DNA of 64,000 nucleotides, taken from NCBI RefSeq assembly GCF_000152865.1, contig NZ_CH672390.1, positions 3,017,468 through 3,081,467 of the forward strand, in the 5' to 3' direction. Origin of the DNA: Erythrobacter sp. NAP1 (GTDB lineage: Bacteria; Pseudomonadota; Alphaproteobacteria; Sphingomonadales; Sphingomonadaceae). The translations under genes were made by a program, and so were the position numbers. The notes under the pieces are model-generated. The model was not told the DNA's origin. It worked only from the letters and a program-made list of their open reading frames with translations, and did no database searches. This document shows positions 34,795-45,220 of this stretch, piece by piece; position 1 is the first letter of the stretch, and each line of letters begins with the position of its first letter.

Positions 34795-34850
34795 AGCAAG
34801 GCTGCGCCCGCTGCGGACGGGCGGTCGCCCTTGCGGCCCTTCGGGCCGAG
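34795..34850. terminator. Cluster of three hairpins between converging genes
   Basis: Between the acyltransferase (plus) and tyrA (minus) there are three neat hairpins: GCAGC/GCTGC near 34795-34807, GCCCG/CGGGC near 34806-34822, and CGGCCC/GGGCCG at 34834-34848 closed by a TTC loop. None has an adjacent T run, but their position at a convergent junction suggests bidirectional transcript end protection or termination. Confidence 0.35.
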
Positions 34851-34858
34851 CTTAAGCC

Positions 34859-35767
34859 TCACCCATGATCCTCGCGCCCGAAGTCTGGGCGACCATCGTC
34901 CTGGCCTTCCTTGATGACTTCGCGGCGGATCGCGCGGGTGCGGCTGAAGAGATCGTGCAGCGCATCACCATCGCCTGAGCGGATCGCGCGCTGGAGGGCG
35001 GTGAGGTCTTCGGTGAAGCGCCCCAGCATTTCGAGCACCGCGCTCTTGTTGTTGAGGAACACATCGCGCCACATCACCGGGTCGGAGGCCGCGATGCGGG
35101 TGAAGTCGCGAAAGCCGCCAGCCGAATACTTGATAACTTCGGACCGAGTGACGTCTTCGAGATCGCTCGCTGTGCCGACGATTGTGAACGCGATGAGGTG
35201 CGGGATGTGGCTTGTGACCGCAAGGACCAGATCGTGGTGCTCTGCGTCCATCACCTCGACCATCGCACCAAGCTTCGCCCAAAAATCGGAGAGCGCAGCG
35301 AGCGCCTCCTCGTCGGTTCCCTCGGGCGGGGTGAGAATGCACCAGCGATTGGTGAAAAGCGAGGCAAAGCCTGCCTCCGGTCCGCTTTCCTCGGTCCCCG
35401 CGACCGGGTGCGCTGGGATGATCGTCTTGCCGGGTAATGCCCGCGCGAGGGCCTCGGTCACGCTCTGCTTGGACGAGCCGACATCCGAGATGATGGCGCC
35501 ATCTGGCAGGAGGTCGGCAAGCTCGGCAGCGGCAGCCTCCATCGCGCCCACTGGGACGCACAGGATAACAAGGTCGGCCTCGCGCACCGCCTCGGCAGCA
35601 GTGTCGCAAACGGCCGCGGCAAGGCCGCGTTCACGCGCTACCCGCCGCACGCCTTCGTCGCGATCATAGCCGGTGGTTGTGATGCCCGGCGCATGTTCCC
35701 TGACCGCGAGCCCAATCGACCCGCCGAGCAGGCCGAGCCCGATGATCGCGACGCGCTCGATGCTCAC
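34859..35767 (-). CDS. tyrA: Prephenate/arogenate dehydrogenase family protein
   Basis: TyrA oxidises prephenate or arogenate for tyrosine synthesis. The 302-residue protein has the N-terminal NAD(P) motif [18 protein letters not shown] and the conserved regions [35 protein letters not shown] and [13 protein letters not shown] with the catalytic His-containing segment. Substrate preference (prephenate or arogenate) cannot be read with certainty. It starts four bases inside the hisC stop and is thus paired with hisC, a common arrangement in alphaproteobacteria. Confidence 0.92.
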   Translation of the reverse strand: MSIERVAIIGLGLLGGSIGLAVREHAPGITTTGYDRDEGVRRVARERGLAAAVCDTAAEAVREADLVILCVPVGAMEAAAAELADLLPDGAIISDVGSSKQSVTEALARALPGKTIIPAHPVAGTEESGPEAGFASLFTNRWCILTPPEGTDEEALAALSDFWAKLGAMVEVMDAEHHDLVLAVTSHIPHLIAFTIVGTASDLEDVTRSEVIKYSAGGFRDFTRIAASDPVMWRDVFLNNKSAVLEMLGRFTEDLTALQRAIRSGDGDALHDLFSRTRAIRREVIKEGQDDGRPDFGREDHG

Positions 35768-36867
35768 GCGGTTTCTCCGCAGAGTTCGCGCAAGGTGGCG
35801 ATGACGCGCTCCATGTCTTCCGACTTGCCGATGGTGATGCGCAGTGCATCAGGCAAGCCTTGCGAGGGCAGGTGGCGCACAGCGTAGCCTGCCTCGGCGA
35901 TGGCGGTGAGGGCGGTCTCGGCTTTCACATCGCCATCGAAGCGCACCAGCACGAAGTTCGCCTCACTTGGGACGGCGCTCAGGCCGTGATTGCCCAGCGC
36001 TGAAATCGCTTCGACAAAGCGCGCGCGTTCGGCAGAGTTGTGATCGCGGCTCGCCTCGACAAAGCCAGTGTCGCCCAGCGCGGCCAGAGCAGCTTTCTGG
36101 CCGCTTACTGTCACGTTGAACGGTCCGCGAATGCGGTTGAGCACGTCGATCAGGCCCGGCGCGCCGGTTGCCCAGCCGATCCGTTCAGCAGCAAGGCCGT
36201 GGATCTTGGAAAAGGTGCGCGTGACCAGCACGTTGTCGCGCTTCGCGGCAAGCTCGAAGCCGATACGCTGATGCGCGGGGTCGAGATATTCGGCGTAGGC
36301 CTCGTCGACCACCAGCAGCACGTCAGCAGGCAAGCCTGCGTGCAGGCGCTCGACCTCGGCGGGTGCGATCCAGGTGCCGGTCGGGTTGTTGGGGTTCGCG
36401 AGGAACACCACACGCGTCTTTGGCGTCACCGCAGCCAGGATGGCGTCGACATCGGCAGTGTAGTCGCGGTCATCGACCTCGACCGGCTCAGCCCCGCAGC
36501 GCCTTGCTGCGATGTCGTAGACCGCAAATGAATGGCGCGAGAACAGCACCTCATCGCCAACACCGGCAAAGCCCTGTGCGGCAAGGTTCAAGAGCTCATC
36601 CGATCCCGTCCCGCACACGATCCGCTCCGCGTCGAGGCTGTGGAGGTCCGCAATCGCCGCGCGCAGCGCCTTTGCGTCAGGGTCCGGATAGCTTGCCGCT
36701 TCCCCGCGCGCTTGCTCCAGCGCTTCGAGCGCCGCCGGGCTGGTTCCGAGCGGGTTCTCGTTCGCCGACAGCTTCACCAGCTTGCGCCCATCGCTCGCGG
36801 TCGCCTTGCCGGGGACATAGGCGTGGATGCCGAGGATATAGGGTTTGGGTTCGGGACGTGTGGTCAT
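35764..36867 (-). CDS. hisC: Histidinol-phosphate aminotransferase
   Basis: HisC transaminates imidazole acetol phosphate in histidine synthesis and also aromatic substrates in some bacteria. The 367-residue fold-type I PLP enzyme has [19 protein letters not shown] near the start, [23 protein letters not shown] and the PLP-binding Lys in [21 protein letters not shown] 36867 follows the GGCC-rich leader; an in-frame upstream ATG at 36900 is less likely. It is divergent from metX. Confidence 0.94.
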   Translation of the reverse strand: MTTRPEPKPYILGIHAYVPGKATASDGRKLVKLSANENPLGTSPAALEALEQARGEAASYPDPDAKALRAAIADLHSLDAERIVCGTGSDELLNLAAQGFAGVGDEVLFSRHSFAVYDIAARRCGAEPVEVDDRDYTADVDAILAAVTPKTRVVFLANPNNPTGTWIAPAEVERLHAGLPADVLLVVDEAYAEYLDPAHQRIGFELAAKRDNVLVTRTFSKIHGLAAERIGWATGAPGLIDVLNRIRGPFNVTVSGQKAALAALGDTGFVEASRDHNSAERARFVEAISALGNHGLSAVPSEANFVLVRFDGDVKAETALTAIAEAGYAVRHLPSQGLPDALRITIGKSEDMERVIATLRELCGETA

Positions 36868-36950
36868 GGCCGCGGGGCGATAACCGCTTGCGGCGCGCAA
36901 GAACAGCCCAATTGACTTGCACGCCTCGCTACCCCACTTCGCGCTGGCTT

Positions 36951-38048
36951 ATGAACGCTGCCCCAGCCTCGAAGAGCTATGCGCTGCCCGCTCCCCTGCC
37001 GCTTGATAGCGGGCAGGCGCTCGAAGGCGCGAGAATCGCGTATGAGACCTATGGCGAGTTGGCCGAGGATCGCTCGAATGCGGTGCTAATCTGCCATGCG
37101 CTAACCGGTGACCAATATGTTGCGAGCAATCACCCGATCACCGGCAAGCCGGGCTGGTGGGAGCGGATGGTCGGCCCCGGCAAGCCGATCGACACGGATC
37201 GCTTCCACGTCATCTGCGCCAATGTGATCGGCAGCTGCATGGGGTCGAGCGGCCCTGCGTCCGAAGCATCCGACGGTGCGCCTTATGCGATGCGCTTCCC
37301 CGTTATCACCATCCGCGACATGGTGCGCGGGCTTGTGGCTTTGCTCGACGGGCTCGGGATCGAGCAGCTTCATACGGTTGTCGGCGGATCGATGGGCGGC
37401 ATGCAGGCGTTGAGCCTTGCCGCTAACTGGCCAAGCCGCGCAGCGCGGGTGTTGGTGATCGCTTCGACCGCGCGGCATTCGGCGCAGAACATCGCCTTTC
37501 ACGAAGTCGGACGCCAGGCGATCATGGCGGACCCGGCTTGGGCGGACGGCGACTATTATGCGAGCGGCTCCTCGCCCGACAATGGCCTCGCCGTGGCGCG
37601 TATGGCGGCGCATATTACCTACCTTTCCGAGGAAGGACTGACCGCCAAGTTCGGGCGGCGCTTGCAGGACCGCGATGCCAAGAGCTTCGGCTTCGATGCC
37701 GACTTCCAGGTCGAGAGTTATCTGCGCTATCAGGGCAGCGGTTTCACCCAGCGATTTGACGCCAATTCCTACCTCTACATCACGCGGGCGATGGACTATT
37801 TCGATATCGCCGAAGAGCATGGCGGGAAGCTTGCCGATGCCTTTGCAGGGACGAGCGCGCGGTTCTGCATCGTCAGCTTCGACACCGACTGGCTCTATCC
37901 GACGTCGGAGAGCCGGCACGTCGTCCACGCCTTGAACGCCGCTGGAGCCAAGGTCAGCTTTGTCGAGCTGTCCGCTCCCAACGGGCATGACAGCTTCCTG
38001 TTGCCGCATGAAGAGCTCGACCGCGTTGTGAAGGCCTTCGTCGAATGA
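36951..38048 (+). CDS. metX: Homoserine O-acetyltransferase
   Basis: MetX acetylates (or succinylates) homoserine as the first step of methionine synthesis. The 365-residue alpha/beta-hydrolase protein has the nucleophile elbow [19 protein letters not shown], the segment [11 protein letters not shown] with the catalytic Asp, and [13 protein letters not shown] with the catalytic His. ATG 36951 is chosen; in-frame codons upstream run antisense to hisC. No SAM-II-like riboswitch is seen in the 83-base leader. The stop overlaps metW (ATGA). Confidence 0.94.
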   Translation: MNAAPASKSYALPAPLPLDSGQALEGARIAYETYGELAEDRSNAVLICHALTGDQYVASNHPITGKPGWWERMVGPGKPIDTDRFHVICANVIGSCMGSSGPASEASDGAPYAMRFPVITIRDMVRGLVALLDGLGIEQLHTVVGGSMGGMQALSLAANWPSRAARVLVIASTARHSAQNIAFHEVGRQAIMADPAWADGDYYASGSSPDNGLAVARMAAHITYLSEEGLTAKFGRRLQDRDAKSFGFDADFQVESYLRYQGSGFTQRFDANSYLYITRAMDYFDIAEEHGGKLADAFAGTSARFCIVSFDTDWLYPTSESRHVVHALNAAGAKVSFVELSAPNGHDSFLLPHEELDRVVKAFVE

Positions 38049-38647
38049 GCGGGTCTCTAAACACACTGCGCCCTGACCTTGCTGCGATTGCGCGCCACGT
38101 TGCTCGCAGGACGCGGGTGCTCGATATCGGCTGCGGCGAGGGCGAATTGATGGCCGTGCTCGAGGGTGAGAAGCAGTGCGATGCGCGCGGGCTTGAGTTG
38201 GACCCGGCGCTTGTGGCCCGCTGTGTCGGGCGGGGCCTTTCCGTGGTGCAGGGCGATGCCAACACCGACCTTTCGGACTATCACGACAAGGCGTTCGACT
38301 ACACGATCCTTAGCCAGACGCTCCAGACCGCGACCCGGCCCGACCTGATGCTCGACGAGTTGCTCCGGGTGGGAACGCGCGCTTTCGTCTCGTTCCCCAA
38401 CTTCGCGCATTGGCGCACGCGCACTGCGCTCATGCTCGGTGGGCGGATGCCGGTCACCCGCGCCCTGCCGGTGACGTGGTACGAAACCCAGAACATCCAC
38501 CACGTGACGGTGGATGATTTCCGCGAGCTTGCGAGGGCCAAGGGCGCCAAGATCGAGCGCACCTGGTTCTTTGCAAATGAGCGCGCCATCGGCCCCGTCG
38601 GGGCCAACTGGCGCGCTGAGTTCGCTGTGTTCCAGCTAAGCCGTTAG
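38045..38647 (+). CDS. metW: Methionine biosynthesis protein MetW
   Basis: MetW is the methyltransferase-fold partner of MetX; in several proteobacteria it is required for MetX activity. The 200-residue product has motif [17 protein letters not shown], then [20 protein letters not shown] and [20 protein letters not shown], and the C-terminal MetW block [18 protein letters not shown] and [18 protein letters not shown]. It overlaps metX by four bases. Length is standard (about 200). Confidence 0.95.
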   Translation: MSGSLNTLRPDLAAIARHVARRTRVLDIGCGEGELMAVLEGEKQCDARGLELDPALVARCVGRGLSVVQGDANTDLSDYHDKAFDYTILSQTLQTATRPDLMLDELLRVGTRAFVSFPNFAHWRTRTALMLGGRMPVTRALPVTWYETQNIHHVTVDDFRELARAKGAKIERTWFFANERAIGPVGANWRAEFAVFQLSR

Positions 38648-38652
38648 GCCTA

Positions 38653-39045
38653 TCAAGAAGGCCGGTGGATGCCGCACATCTTGTGACCGTCGGGATCGGT
38701 GAAGTAGCACAGGTTCATCGGGCCCATCGATCCGTTGCGTGTGCCCGGCGGGTCTTCGATGCTCTTGCCGCCGTTTGCCACGGCCACATCGTGCAGTTCG
38801 GTAACCTGCTCAAGGCTGTCGCACTTGAAGCCGATCGTCATGCCGTTGGCGCATTCGGCGGGCTGGCCGTTGATCGGTTCGCTGATCGAGAAGGTCGATC
38901 CATTGTGCATGTAGAACAGGCGGGTCTGGCCGGTGTCGTTGACGTGCACCATCGGCTCGCCCGCACCCAGCACGCCGAGCACGGCGTTGTAGAAGGTCTT
39001 CGACTTTTCGATGTCGTTCGACCCGATCATCACGTGATTGAGCAT
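38653..39045 (-). CDS. VOC/glyoxalase family protein
   Basis: The 130-residue protein is a small vicinal-oxygen-chelate protein. The N-terminal MLNHVMIGSNDIEKSKTFYN and C-terminal YFTDPDGHKMCGIHR are the usual VOC betaalphabetabetabeta signatures. Metal ligands could be the early His and the late His/Glu positions, but not all are obvious. It converges on metW (gap of about 5 bases). Substrate unknown. Confidence 0.8.
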   Translation of the reverse strand: MLNHVMIGSNDIEKSKTFYNAVLGVLGAGEPMVHVNDTGQTRLFYMHNGSTFSISEPINGQPAECANGMTIGFKCDSLEQVTELHDVAVANGGKSIEDPPGTRNGSMGPMNLCYFTDPDGHKMCGIHRPS

Positions 39046-39190
39046 TTCGCTTTGTCCTCTCTCTTAGTGGTCAATTGCAACCGACATAGGTCGAGGTAGG
39101 GCGCGGTTGCGGGCATCACAAGCGCTTTGTCCAACAGCCTTGCGACGCGCCGTAGCCAAGCGTTCATCCGCCCCGCTATAGGAATGCGCC

Positions 39191-39586
39191 ATGACCTTGC
39201 CTCTCCTTGCCGCCATCGCGGCTCCACTCGCGCTGCAAGCTGCTCCGGCCCCCGACGCTGCCAAGCCTGCAACGCTCGAAGACCTCCCCGTCACCGAAGC
39301 CACCGCGCCGCGCTGCGGGGTGGCGTTTGCGACGCTGGAAGGGTGGCAGAAGTCGGGCGATCCGCGCGGTAGCGAATGGCCGACTATGACCGAGACCGGC
39401 GGGCGCGAGTTCTTCGTGGTTGCGATGGTGCGACTGATGGACACCTACGCGCTCAACCGCGAGGACGTGACCCGCCTCGTCCAGAGCGAGGTTGCGCGTC
39501 ACGAGGCCGATGGCGGCGAGGCGGTCAAGGCGATGCTGCCGGCGTGCCTGACGCTGCTTGATGCCACCAACAATCGCACCAACTGA
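39191..39586 (+). CDS. Hypothetical exported protein
   Basis: A 131-residue product with an N-terminal signal peptide (LPLLAAIAAPLALQAAPAPD) and no domain I recognise. The mature part contains two Cys (CGVAFATLEGW and LPACLTLLDA) that could form a disulfide. ATG 39191 is divergent from the VOC gene. The core PRCGVAFATLEGWQKSGDPR recurs in small proteins of sphingomonads, but I cannot name a function. Confidence 0.6.
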   Translation: MTLPLLAAIAAPLALQAAPAPDAAKPATLEDLPVTEATAPRCGVAFATLEGWQKSGDPRGSEWPTMTETGGREFFVVAMVRLMDTYALNREDVTRLVQSEVARHEADGGEAVKAMLPACLTLLDATNNRTN

Positions 39587-39655
39587 CGCTTTCGCGCATC
39601 TCGCAGCCTCGCTATGAGGGAACCGGCCTCGCTCTGAGGTTTTAGGATCCTTGTA

Positions 39656-40327
39656 ATGTGGCAGCTCTACCAATTTCCCCTGTGTCCGTTCTCGCGCAAG
39701 ATCAGGCTGCTCATGGGGGAGAAGGGCGTCGCTTACGATCTGGTGCGTGAGCATCCCTGGGCTCCGTCCGACACGTTCCACAACCTCAACGCGGCGGGCC
39801 GCACGCCGGTGCTTGTGAACGAGGAGAAGGGCATCACGCTCGCCGACAGCCGGGCGATTGCCGAGTACCTTGAAGAGACGATCGACACATCGCCGATGAT
39901 CAACGGCACCGCAGCGGGCCGTGCGGAGATCCGCCGGCTGGTGGCGCTGTTCGACGAGAACTTCTACGCCGATGTCACCGCGCCCCTGCTGCACGAGCGG
40001 ATGAAGAAGCGCATCATCACCCGCCAACCACCCGACAGCCGCCAACTGCGCGACGCGATGCGGCTGGCACACGGGCACCTCGATTACATGGACTGGCTGA
40101 TCGACAATCGCCCGTGGCTCGCCGGGTCGACCATGAGCATGGCGGACCTTGCCGCTGCCGCGCAGATCAGCGTTGCGGACTACCTTGGCGGGATCGACTG
40201 GAAGGGGCACGAACAGACGCGCGGCTGGTACGCGGTCTTCAAGAGCCGCCCCAGTTTCCGCCCGCTGCTTTCCGAACGTATGGACGTGATCAAGCCGCCT
40301 GCGCATTACAGTCAGGTCGATGCGTGA
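39656..40327 (+). CDS. Glutathione S-transferase family protein
   Basis: The 223-residue protein has a thioredoxin-like N-domain starting LYQFPLCPFSRKIRLLMGEK, with a Cys-Pro-Phe-Ser motif and the GSH-binding DSRAIAEYLEET block, followed by an all-helical C-domain (RRLVALFDENFYADVTAPLL, then WLIDNRPWLAGSTMSMADLA). The CPFS form is typical of GSTs with a catalytic Cys or Ser (omega/beta-like). It might detoxify electrophiles; specific substrate unknown. Confidence 0.85.
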   Translation: MWQLYQFPLCPFSRKIRLLMGEKGVAYDLVREHPWAPSDTFHNLNAAGRTPVLVNEEKGITLADSRAIAEYLEETIDTSPMINGTAAGRAEIRRLVALFDENFYADVTAPLLHERMKKRIITRQPPDSRQLRDAMRLAHGHLDYMDWLIDNRPWLAGSTMSMADLAAAAQISVADYLGGIDWKGHEQTRGWYAVFKSRPSFRPLLSERMDVIKPPAHYSQVDA

Positions 40328-40590
40328 GCTGTTAGCGATGGACCGCGCAAATGGTGCGTTTGGAAAAGTGCCGTAGCAATCCAAGTCCCTGATCGCGTTG
40401 AGCGAATGCCCGCTCATGCCTGTAGGACGTGTGACCTTTCGCAAATTTGAGTTCAGGCGGGATTTGAGAGCAAGATCACACGGCATCTCACCTCAGATAA
40501 CCGGGTGAAGGCGAGTAGGAAAACGCGCGGCGCTTGCAGTCCCGCCAACTCGCACCGATATTGCCACTAAGCGAGAGAGGCCGAGAAACC

Positions 40591-40995
40591 ATGACCGACG
40601 ATCCCAAGACCTTGACCGAAGCCGAATGGCGCGAGCGCCTGACCGCCGAGCAGTTCCACATCCTGCGCGAAGCGGGAACCGAGCGGGCCTTCACCGGCAA
40701 ATACGACAAGTTCTACGAGAAGGGCGAATATATGTGCGCGGCATGCGGCACTCGGCTCTTCATCAGCGCGGCGAAATACAACAGCGGCTGCGGGTGGCCT
40801 GCCTTCACCAAGCCGGCTGACGAAGAGGTGATCGACGAGCACCGCGACACCTCTTTTGGCATGATCCGCACCGAGGTCACTTGCGGCAATTGCGGCAGCC
40901 ATCTGGGCCATGTGTTCCCCGATGGCCCGCCCGAGGAAGGCGGCCTTCGCTACTGCATAAACTCCGCCGCGCTTGAGTTCGCGCCGGAGGATTGA
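40591..40995 (+). CDS. msrB: Peptide methionine (R)-S-oxide reductase MsrB
   Basis: MsrB reduces the R form of methionine sulfoxide in proteins. The 134-residue product has zinc-binding pairs CAAC and CGNC, the block [17 protein letters not shown], the C-terminal [13 protein letters not shown] with catalytic Cys, and [15 protein letters not shown] 40591 is preceded by a GAGAGG ribosome binding site; an in-frame ATG at 40534 upstream is less likely. Together with msrA at 57427 the genome has both repair activities. The 263 bases upstream (40328-40590) show no gene or obvious signal. Confidence 0.95.
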   Translation: MTDDPKTLTEAEWRERLTAEQFHILREAGTERAFTGKYDKFYEKGEYMCAACGTRLFISAAKYNSGCGWPAFTKPADEEVIDEHRDTSFGMIRTEVTCGNCGSHLGHVFPDGPPEEGGLRYCINSAALEFAPED

Positions 40996-41170
40996 GGCCG
41001 CGCCTCGCCTCGCCCGCACTTGTAAAATCGGCGGATAAAATCGCCTTTCAGCGCGTTTTACCCTCAAGGAGCGCTCATTGGGCGTTCCAGCCCGTTCACG
41101 CAGGGTTACAAGTTAACTATGCAGGGCCGGAATTTGAGGTATTGGGCGCCATTGGTCTTTTTGGAAATTC

Positions 41171-43420
41171 ATGTCGAAACGCGGTGACCGTCTGCAAAAC
41201 AAGGGCAAGCGCGGGTCGCGCCGTGCTGCAACCGAGCGGGCACAGGCCTCTTCGGGCAAAACCACGCGGGCCAAGAAGGTCGCGAACGGTTCGTCCTCCA
41301 GCAGCGAAATGAAGCGGCCGTCGTCTTTCTGGAAGTGGTTCAAGCGTCTTGCGATCGGCGGCGTAGCCGCCGCGCTTCTTGCGGTTGTTTTCCTCGGCTT
41401 CGCTGTCGGCTTTGCCGCGCGCTCCATCCCCACATTCACGCAATTGCAGGCAACGCAGGCAGGCCAGACCATTCTGGTGCGTGCGCGCGACGGGACCGAG
41501 ATCGTCGAAATCGGCCCGAGCTTTGGCGAATGGCTGCCGCATGACGAAATCCCGGCCAATATGCGCAACGCGATGATCGCGGTCGAGGACCGGCGCTTCC
41601 ATTCACATTTCGGGATTGATTTCTGGCGCACCGGAGGCGCGATCATCGAAGGTATCACCGGGACGCGCAGCCGCGTCGGGGGTACCTCGACCATCTCGCA
41701 GCAGCTTGCGCGCAATCTCTTCCTGTCATCCAACCGCACCGTCGACCGCAAGGCGCGCGAGGCGGTGCTGGCGATGGCGCTAGAATGGAAATTCACCAAG
41801 GAAGAGATCCTCGAGCTCTACCTTAACAAGGTCTATTTCGGCGGCGGCGCCTACGGAGTGGACAGCGCGAGCCGCAAGTTCTTCAGCCATCCCGGCACCG
41901 AGCTATCGGTCGCCGAAAGCGCGATCATTGCAGGGCTTGTGAAAGCGCCGAGCCGTTATTCGCCGACCGCCGATGTCGATGCCGCCGTGGCGCGCGCGCA
42001 GGTCGTGCTGCGTCTGATGCGCGAGCAGGGCTACATCACCTCGCAGCAGGCGAGCGTCGATACGAGCACGGTCGAACTGAAGGAGCAGGCAGGACAGAAC
42101 TCGGTGCGTTACTTCACCGACTGGGCGCTGCCGCAGCTCGACATCCTGCTGCCTGAAACGAACGCGCCGCTGGAGGTCTGGACCACGCTGGACGTAGGCA
42201 TGCAGCGCGCAGCGACTGCGGCGATCGATTCCAACACGCCGGATGGATCGCAAGGCGCGCTCGTCAGCCTCGACCGTGACGGTGCGATTCTCGCGCTGGT
42301 GGGCGGGACCGACTACGTCGAAACCAACTTCAACCGCGCGACCAACGCGATGCGTCAGCCCGGTTCCTCTTGGAAGCTGTTCGTCTATCTCGCCGCGCTC
42401 GAAGCCGGGTATACGCCCGATGACCGCGTGGTCGACACGCCGGTGACGATCGACGGGTGGAGCCCCCGAAACTCCAACGGGCGCAATGTCGGCGAGACGA
42501 ACCTGCGCACCGCATTCGCCTATTCGATCAACACCGTCGCGGCCCAACTGGGCAACGAAGTGGGTTTCGGAACTGTCGCCTCGATGGCGCGGCGCTTTGG
42601 TGTCTCCAGCCCGATTTCGACTTTCCCCTCAATGGTGCTCGGCTCGTCCGAAGTGCGCCTTCTGGAAATGACCCGCGCCTTCGGAGGCATTTCCTCGGGC
42701 GGCATCGGGATCGAGCCTTATGGCATTCTCAAAGTTGCAACCGCCGGGGGCGAGGTGATTTACGAGCGAGAGGAACTGCGCGAGCGTCAGCTGATCCCTG
42801 ACTATGTCGCCGCTGGGATCACTGATCTTTTGCAGGCCGCCGTCCAGACAGGCACGGGCCGCGCCGCGCAGATCGGGCGTCCGGTGGCTGGCAAGACCGG
42901 CACGACCAGTTCGAACAAGGATGGCTGGTTCGTCGGCTTCTCCAGCGGCATCACCACAGGCGTATGGATGGGCCGCGACGACGCGCGTGCGGTTCCGGGC
43001 CTACAGGGTGGCCGAGCGCCAGCCCGCGCCTTTGCTGCTTACATGCGCTACGCCGTCAAAGACCGCCCGATCGAGCAATTCGACACCGAGCTGAACCTTC
43101 CCGACTGGCAGCTTGAGCCCGATGAAGAGGCGCTGTTCGGCGATCCGGACGACTATTACTTCATCGATGAGCAGGGGAACCTGATCGAGCCGGGCCGCCG
43201 CGATCCAATCGGGACGCCCTTCGATATCGAAGGTGAGAGCGAAGGCGGGCTGGAGCCGATTACCGAGCCGCCTTCTGCCGTGGACGACGATTTCCTTGAC
43301 CGCGCCATCCGCGGGCCGGTGGAAGCGCCGCCGCCTCCGCGTTCAAGGCCCTCGCCATCGCCTACACCCACCCAGCCGCTTGAGGTTGCGCCGCCAAGGC
43401 CGCCGCAGCCATCGGGCTAG
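41171..43420 (+). CDS. mrcA: Penicillin-binding protein 1A (class A)
   Basis: This bifunctional peptidoglycan synthase has an N-terminal basic cytoplasmic tail (residues 1-60), one membrane helix (LAIGGVAAALLAVVFLGFAV), a GT51 transglycosylase domain (EDRRFHSHFGIDFWRTGGAI with catalytic Glu, and GGTSTISQQLARNLFLSS) and a transpeptidase domain. In the latter, SXXK is RQPGSSWKLF, SXN is YSINTVAAQ, and KTG is GKTGTTSSNKDGWF. The 749-residue length is typical. A Pro-rich C-terminal tail of about 50 residues follows. It is followed at once by a strong bidirectional terminator. Confidence 0.95.
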   Translation: MSKRGDRLQNKGKRGSRRAATERAQASSGKTTRAKKVANGSSSSSEMKRPSSFWKWFKRLAIGGVAAALLAVVFLGFAVGFAARSIPTFTQLQATQAGQTILVRARDGTEIVEIGPSFGEWLPHDEIPANMRNAMIAVEDRRFHSHFGIDFWRTGGAIIEGITGTRSRVGGTSTISQQLARNLFLSSNRTVDRKAREAVLAMALEWKFTKEEILELYLNKVYFGGGAYGVDSASRKFFSHPGTELSVAESAIIAGLVKAPSRYSPTADVDAAVARAQVVLRLMREQGYITSQQASVDTSTVELKEQAGQNSVRYFTDWALPQLDILLPETNAPLEVWTTLDVGMQRAATAAIDSNTPDGSQGALVSLDRDGAILALVGGTDYVETNFNRATNAMRQPGSSWKLFVYLAALEAGYTPDDRVVDTPVTIDGWSPRNSNGRNVGETNLRTAFAYSINTVAAQLGNEVGFGTVASMARRFGVSSPISTFPSMVLGSSEVRLLEMTRAFGGISSGGIGIEPYGILKVATAGGEVIYEREELRERQLIPDYVAAGITDLLQAAVQTGTGRAAQIGRPVAGKTGTTSSNKDGWFVGFSSGITTGVWMGRDDARAVPGLQGGRAPARAFAAYMRYAVKDRPIEQFDTELNLPDWQLEPDEEALFGDPDDYYFIDEQGNLIEPGRRDPIGTPFDIEGESEGGLEPITEPPSAVDDDFLDRAIRGPVEAPPPPRSRPSPSPTPTQPLEVAPPRPPQPSG

Positions 43421-43442
43421 GGACTGGGATCAGGAACCAATG

Positions 43443-43484
43443 AAAAAAGGGCCCCGGAGCGCGATGCTCCGGGGCCCTTTTCTT
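43443..43484. terminator. Strong bidirectional intrinsic terminator between PBP1A and Do protease genes
   Basis: A 16-base perfect inverted repeat (AAAAGGGCCCCGGAGC at 43445-43460 and GCTCCGGGGCCCTTTT at 43466-43481, loop GCGAT) has T/A runs on both sides, so it can stop transcription of the PBP1A gene (plus) and of the Do protease gene (minus). This is the cleanest terminator in the window. Confidence 0.9.
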
Positions 43485-43503
43485 ATCGCTTTAAGAGCGT
43501 CGC

Positions 43504-45039
43504 TTAGCGCAGGCGCACCGGGAGGAAGCGCGCTGGCATGCCGCGGCGCTGGATGCGCAGGAGCACGGCGTCGCGGCCCTCGCTCTCGGCTGCGGCGATC
43601 TGCTCGCGCAGCGCCTCGGTCGAGGCGACTTCCTGATAGTTGGCCGACAGGATGATGTCCCCGCGGCGCAGGCCCTTGCGGCCAGCATCCGAGTTGGGAT
43701 CAACCGCGCCAATCACGAGGCCCGTCGTCTCCGTCGGCACGCCAAGGCTGCGCGCGATCTGCGGGGTGAGGTCGAGGACCTGCAATCCGAGCTTTTCCGC
43801 GATCATCTCGTCGGACGCCTCGGGATCCATCGGCTCTTCGCTTTCAGGATCGAAGGTCTGGGTCTGCTGAGCGATTTCCTCTTCGCTCGGGCGACGGGCA
43901 AGCGTCGCATTGACCGTGATCGTGCGGCCTTCGCGCAGCACCTCGACGGGTACGCTTTCGCCCGGCTCGATATTGGCGACGATGAAGGAGACGCTCTGCT
44001 CCGATGTCACTTCGCGGCCATTCACGCCGACGATCACATCGCCGGGGCGCAGGCCTGCGCGGCTGGCGGGGCTGTCATCGGTGACGATCTGGACGATCTC
44101 GCCGCGATTGCGCTCAAGCCCGAGCGAATCGGCGAGGTCGTCGTTGATCGGTTCGAGGCTGACGCCGAGATAGCCGCGCTCGATTTCCTGGCCCTGCTTG
44201 AGCTGGTCGACGATCGGGGCTGCGATTTCAGCCGGGATGGCAAAGCCGATGCCCACACTGCCGCCCGAAGGCGAGAAGATCGCGTTGTTGATGCCGATCA
44301 CGTTGCCGCGCATGTCGAACAGCGGACCGCCCGAATTGCCTCGGTTGATCGACGCGTCGGTCTGGATGTAGCGGTCATAGGCGCCGCCCTGACCGGTGTT
44401 GCGGTAGACCGCCGAGACGATCCCGCTGGTGACTGTGCCGCCGAGGCCGAACGGGTTGCCGATCGCGACCACCCATTCACCCACGCGCGTCTGCGAACTG
44501 TCGCCGAAGCGCACGAAGGGGAAGGTTTCCGACGACTGGATCTTGAGCACCGCGAGGTCCGACTGAGCGTCCGCGCCGACCAGTTCGGCCTGGTACTCGG
44601 TTCCGTCGGGCATGGTGACGGTGATCTCTTCAAGCCGGGCCCGGTTGTCGGGCGAGACCACGTGGTTGTTGGTCACGACGAAGCCGTCGGCGCTGATGAT
44701 GAAGCCCGAGCCAAGCGAGTTCGCCTCGCGCCGCTGGGGCTGCTGACCGTTATTGCCGCCGCGCCGGTTGAACAGCTCTGCAAAGGGAGTGCCGGCAAAC
44801 GGATTGCGGTTCACTTCGATCGACTGGCGGGTCGAGATGTTGACCACTGCCGGCTGGAGTTGCTGGGTGAGGTCGGCAAAGCTTGCCGGGGCCCCTTCGA
44901 CCGGAACGACACGGTCCATGACCGCTTCGTCGTTCTGGGCGACCTGTGCGCCGGCCGGGTAGCCGGTCATCAGCGAAACTGCTGCGCCTCCCACCAGAAG
45001 CGCGCTTGTCAGTCCATAAACATACCGCACGTTGTTCAC
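43504..45039 (-). CDS. Periplasmic serine protease of the Do (DegP/DegQ/MucD) family
   Basis: The 511-residue protein degrades or refolds misfolded envelope proteins. It has a signal peptide (GLTSALLVGGAAVSLMTGYP), a trypsin-like domain with catalytic His in FVVTNNHVVS, Asp in AQSDLAVLKI and Ser in INRGNSGGPLFD, and two PDZ domains (GYLGVSLEPINDDLADSLGL ... and LGLQVLDLTPQIARSLGVPT). Length and architecture are typical of DegP/MucD. It lies downstream of hflK-hflC on the same strand but 180 bases away, so it probably has its own promoter in 45040-45220. Confidence 0.93.
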   Translation of the reverse strand: MNNVRYVYGLTSALLVGGAAVSLMTGYPAGAQVAQNDEAVMDRVVPVEGAPASFADLTQQLQPAVVNISTRQSIEVNRNPFAGTPFAELFNRRGGNNGQQPQRREANSLGSGFIISADGFVVTNNHVVSPDNRARLEEITVTMPDGTEYQAELVGADAQSDLAVLKIQSSETFPFVRFGDSSQTRVGEWVVAIGNPFGLGGTVTSGIVSAVYRNTGQGGAYDRYIQTDASINRGNSGGPLFDMRGNVIGINNAIFSPSGGSVGIGFAIPAEIAAPIVDQLKQGQEIERGYLGVSLEPINDDLADSLGLERNRGEIVQIVTDDSPASRAGLRPGDVIVGVNGREVTSEQSVSFIVANIEPGESVPVEVLREGRTITVNATLARRPSEEEIAQQTQTFDPESEEPMDPEASDEMIAEKLGLQVLDLTPQIARSLGVPTETTGLVIGAVDPNSDAGRKGLRRGDIILSANYQEVASTEALREQIAAAESEGRDAVLLRIQRRGMPARFLPVRLR

Positions 45040-45220
45040 GTCCTCTCGTTCCTTCTCTTGAGTGGGGCAGCGCCCGGTCAGGCGCGCCCGCTTGTCTTCC
45101 AGTTACGCCCCAACAAAGAGGGCAGATGCGCTGAACGCTGAATGAAGACGCTTGTAATCGGTAGCGTCAGATCAGCGCTTCGTCGGTCAGAGGTCTTCAG
45201 CCATCTCTCATCCGCCGAAC

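Noticed and set aside
36868-36950. SAM riboswitch upstream of metX
   Set aside because: The 83-base leader between hisC and metX has no SAM-II or other recognisable SAM-binding pattern.
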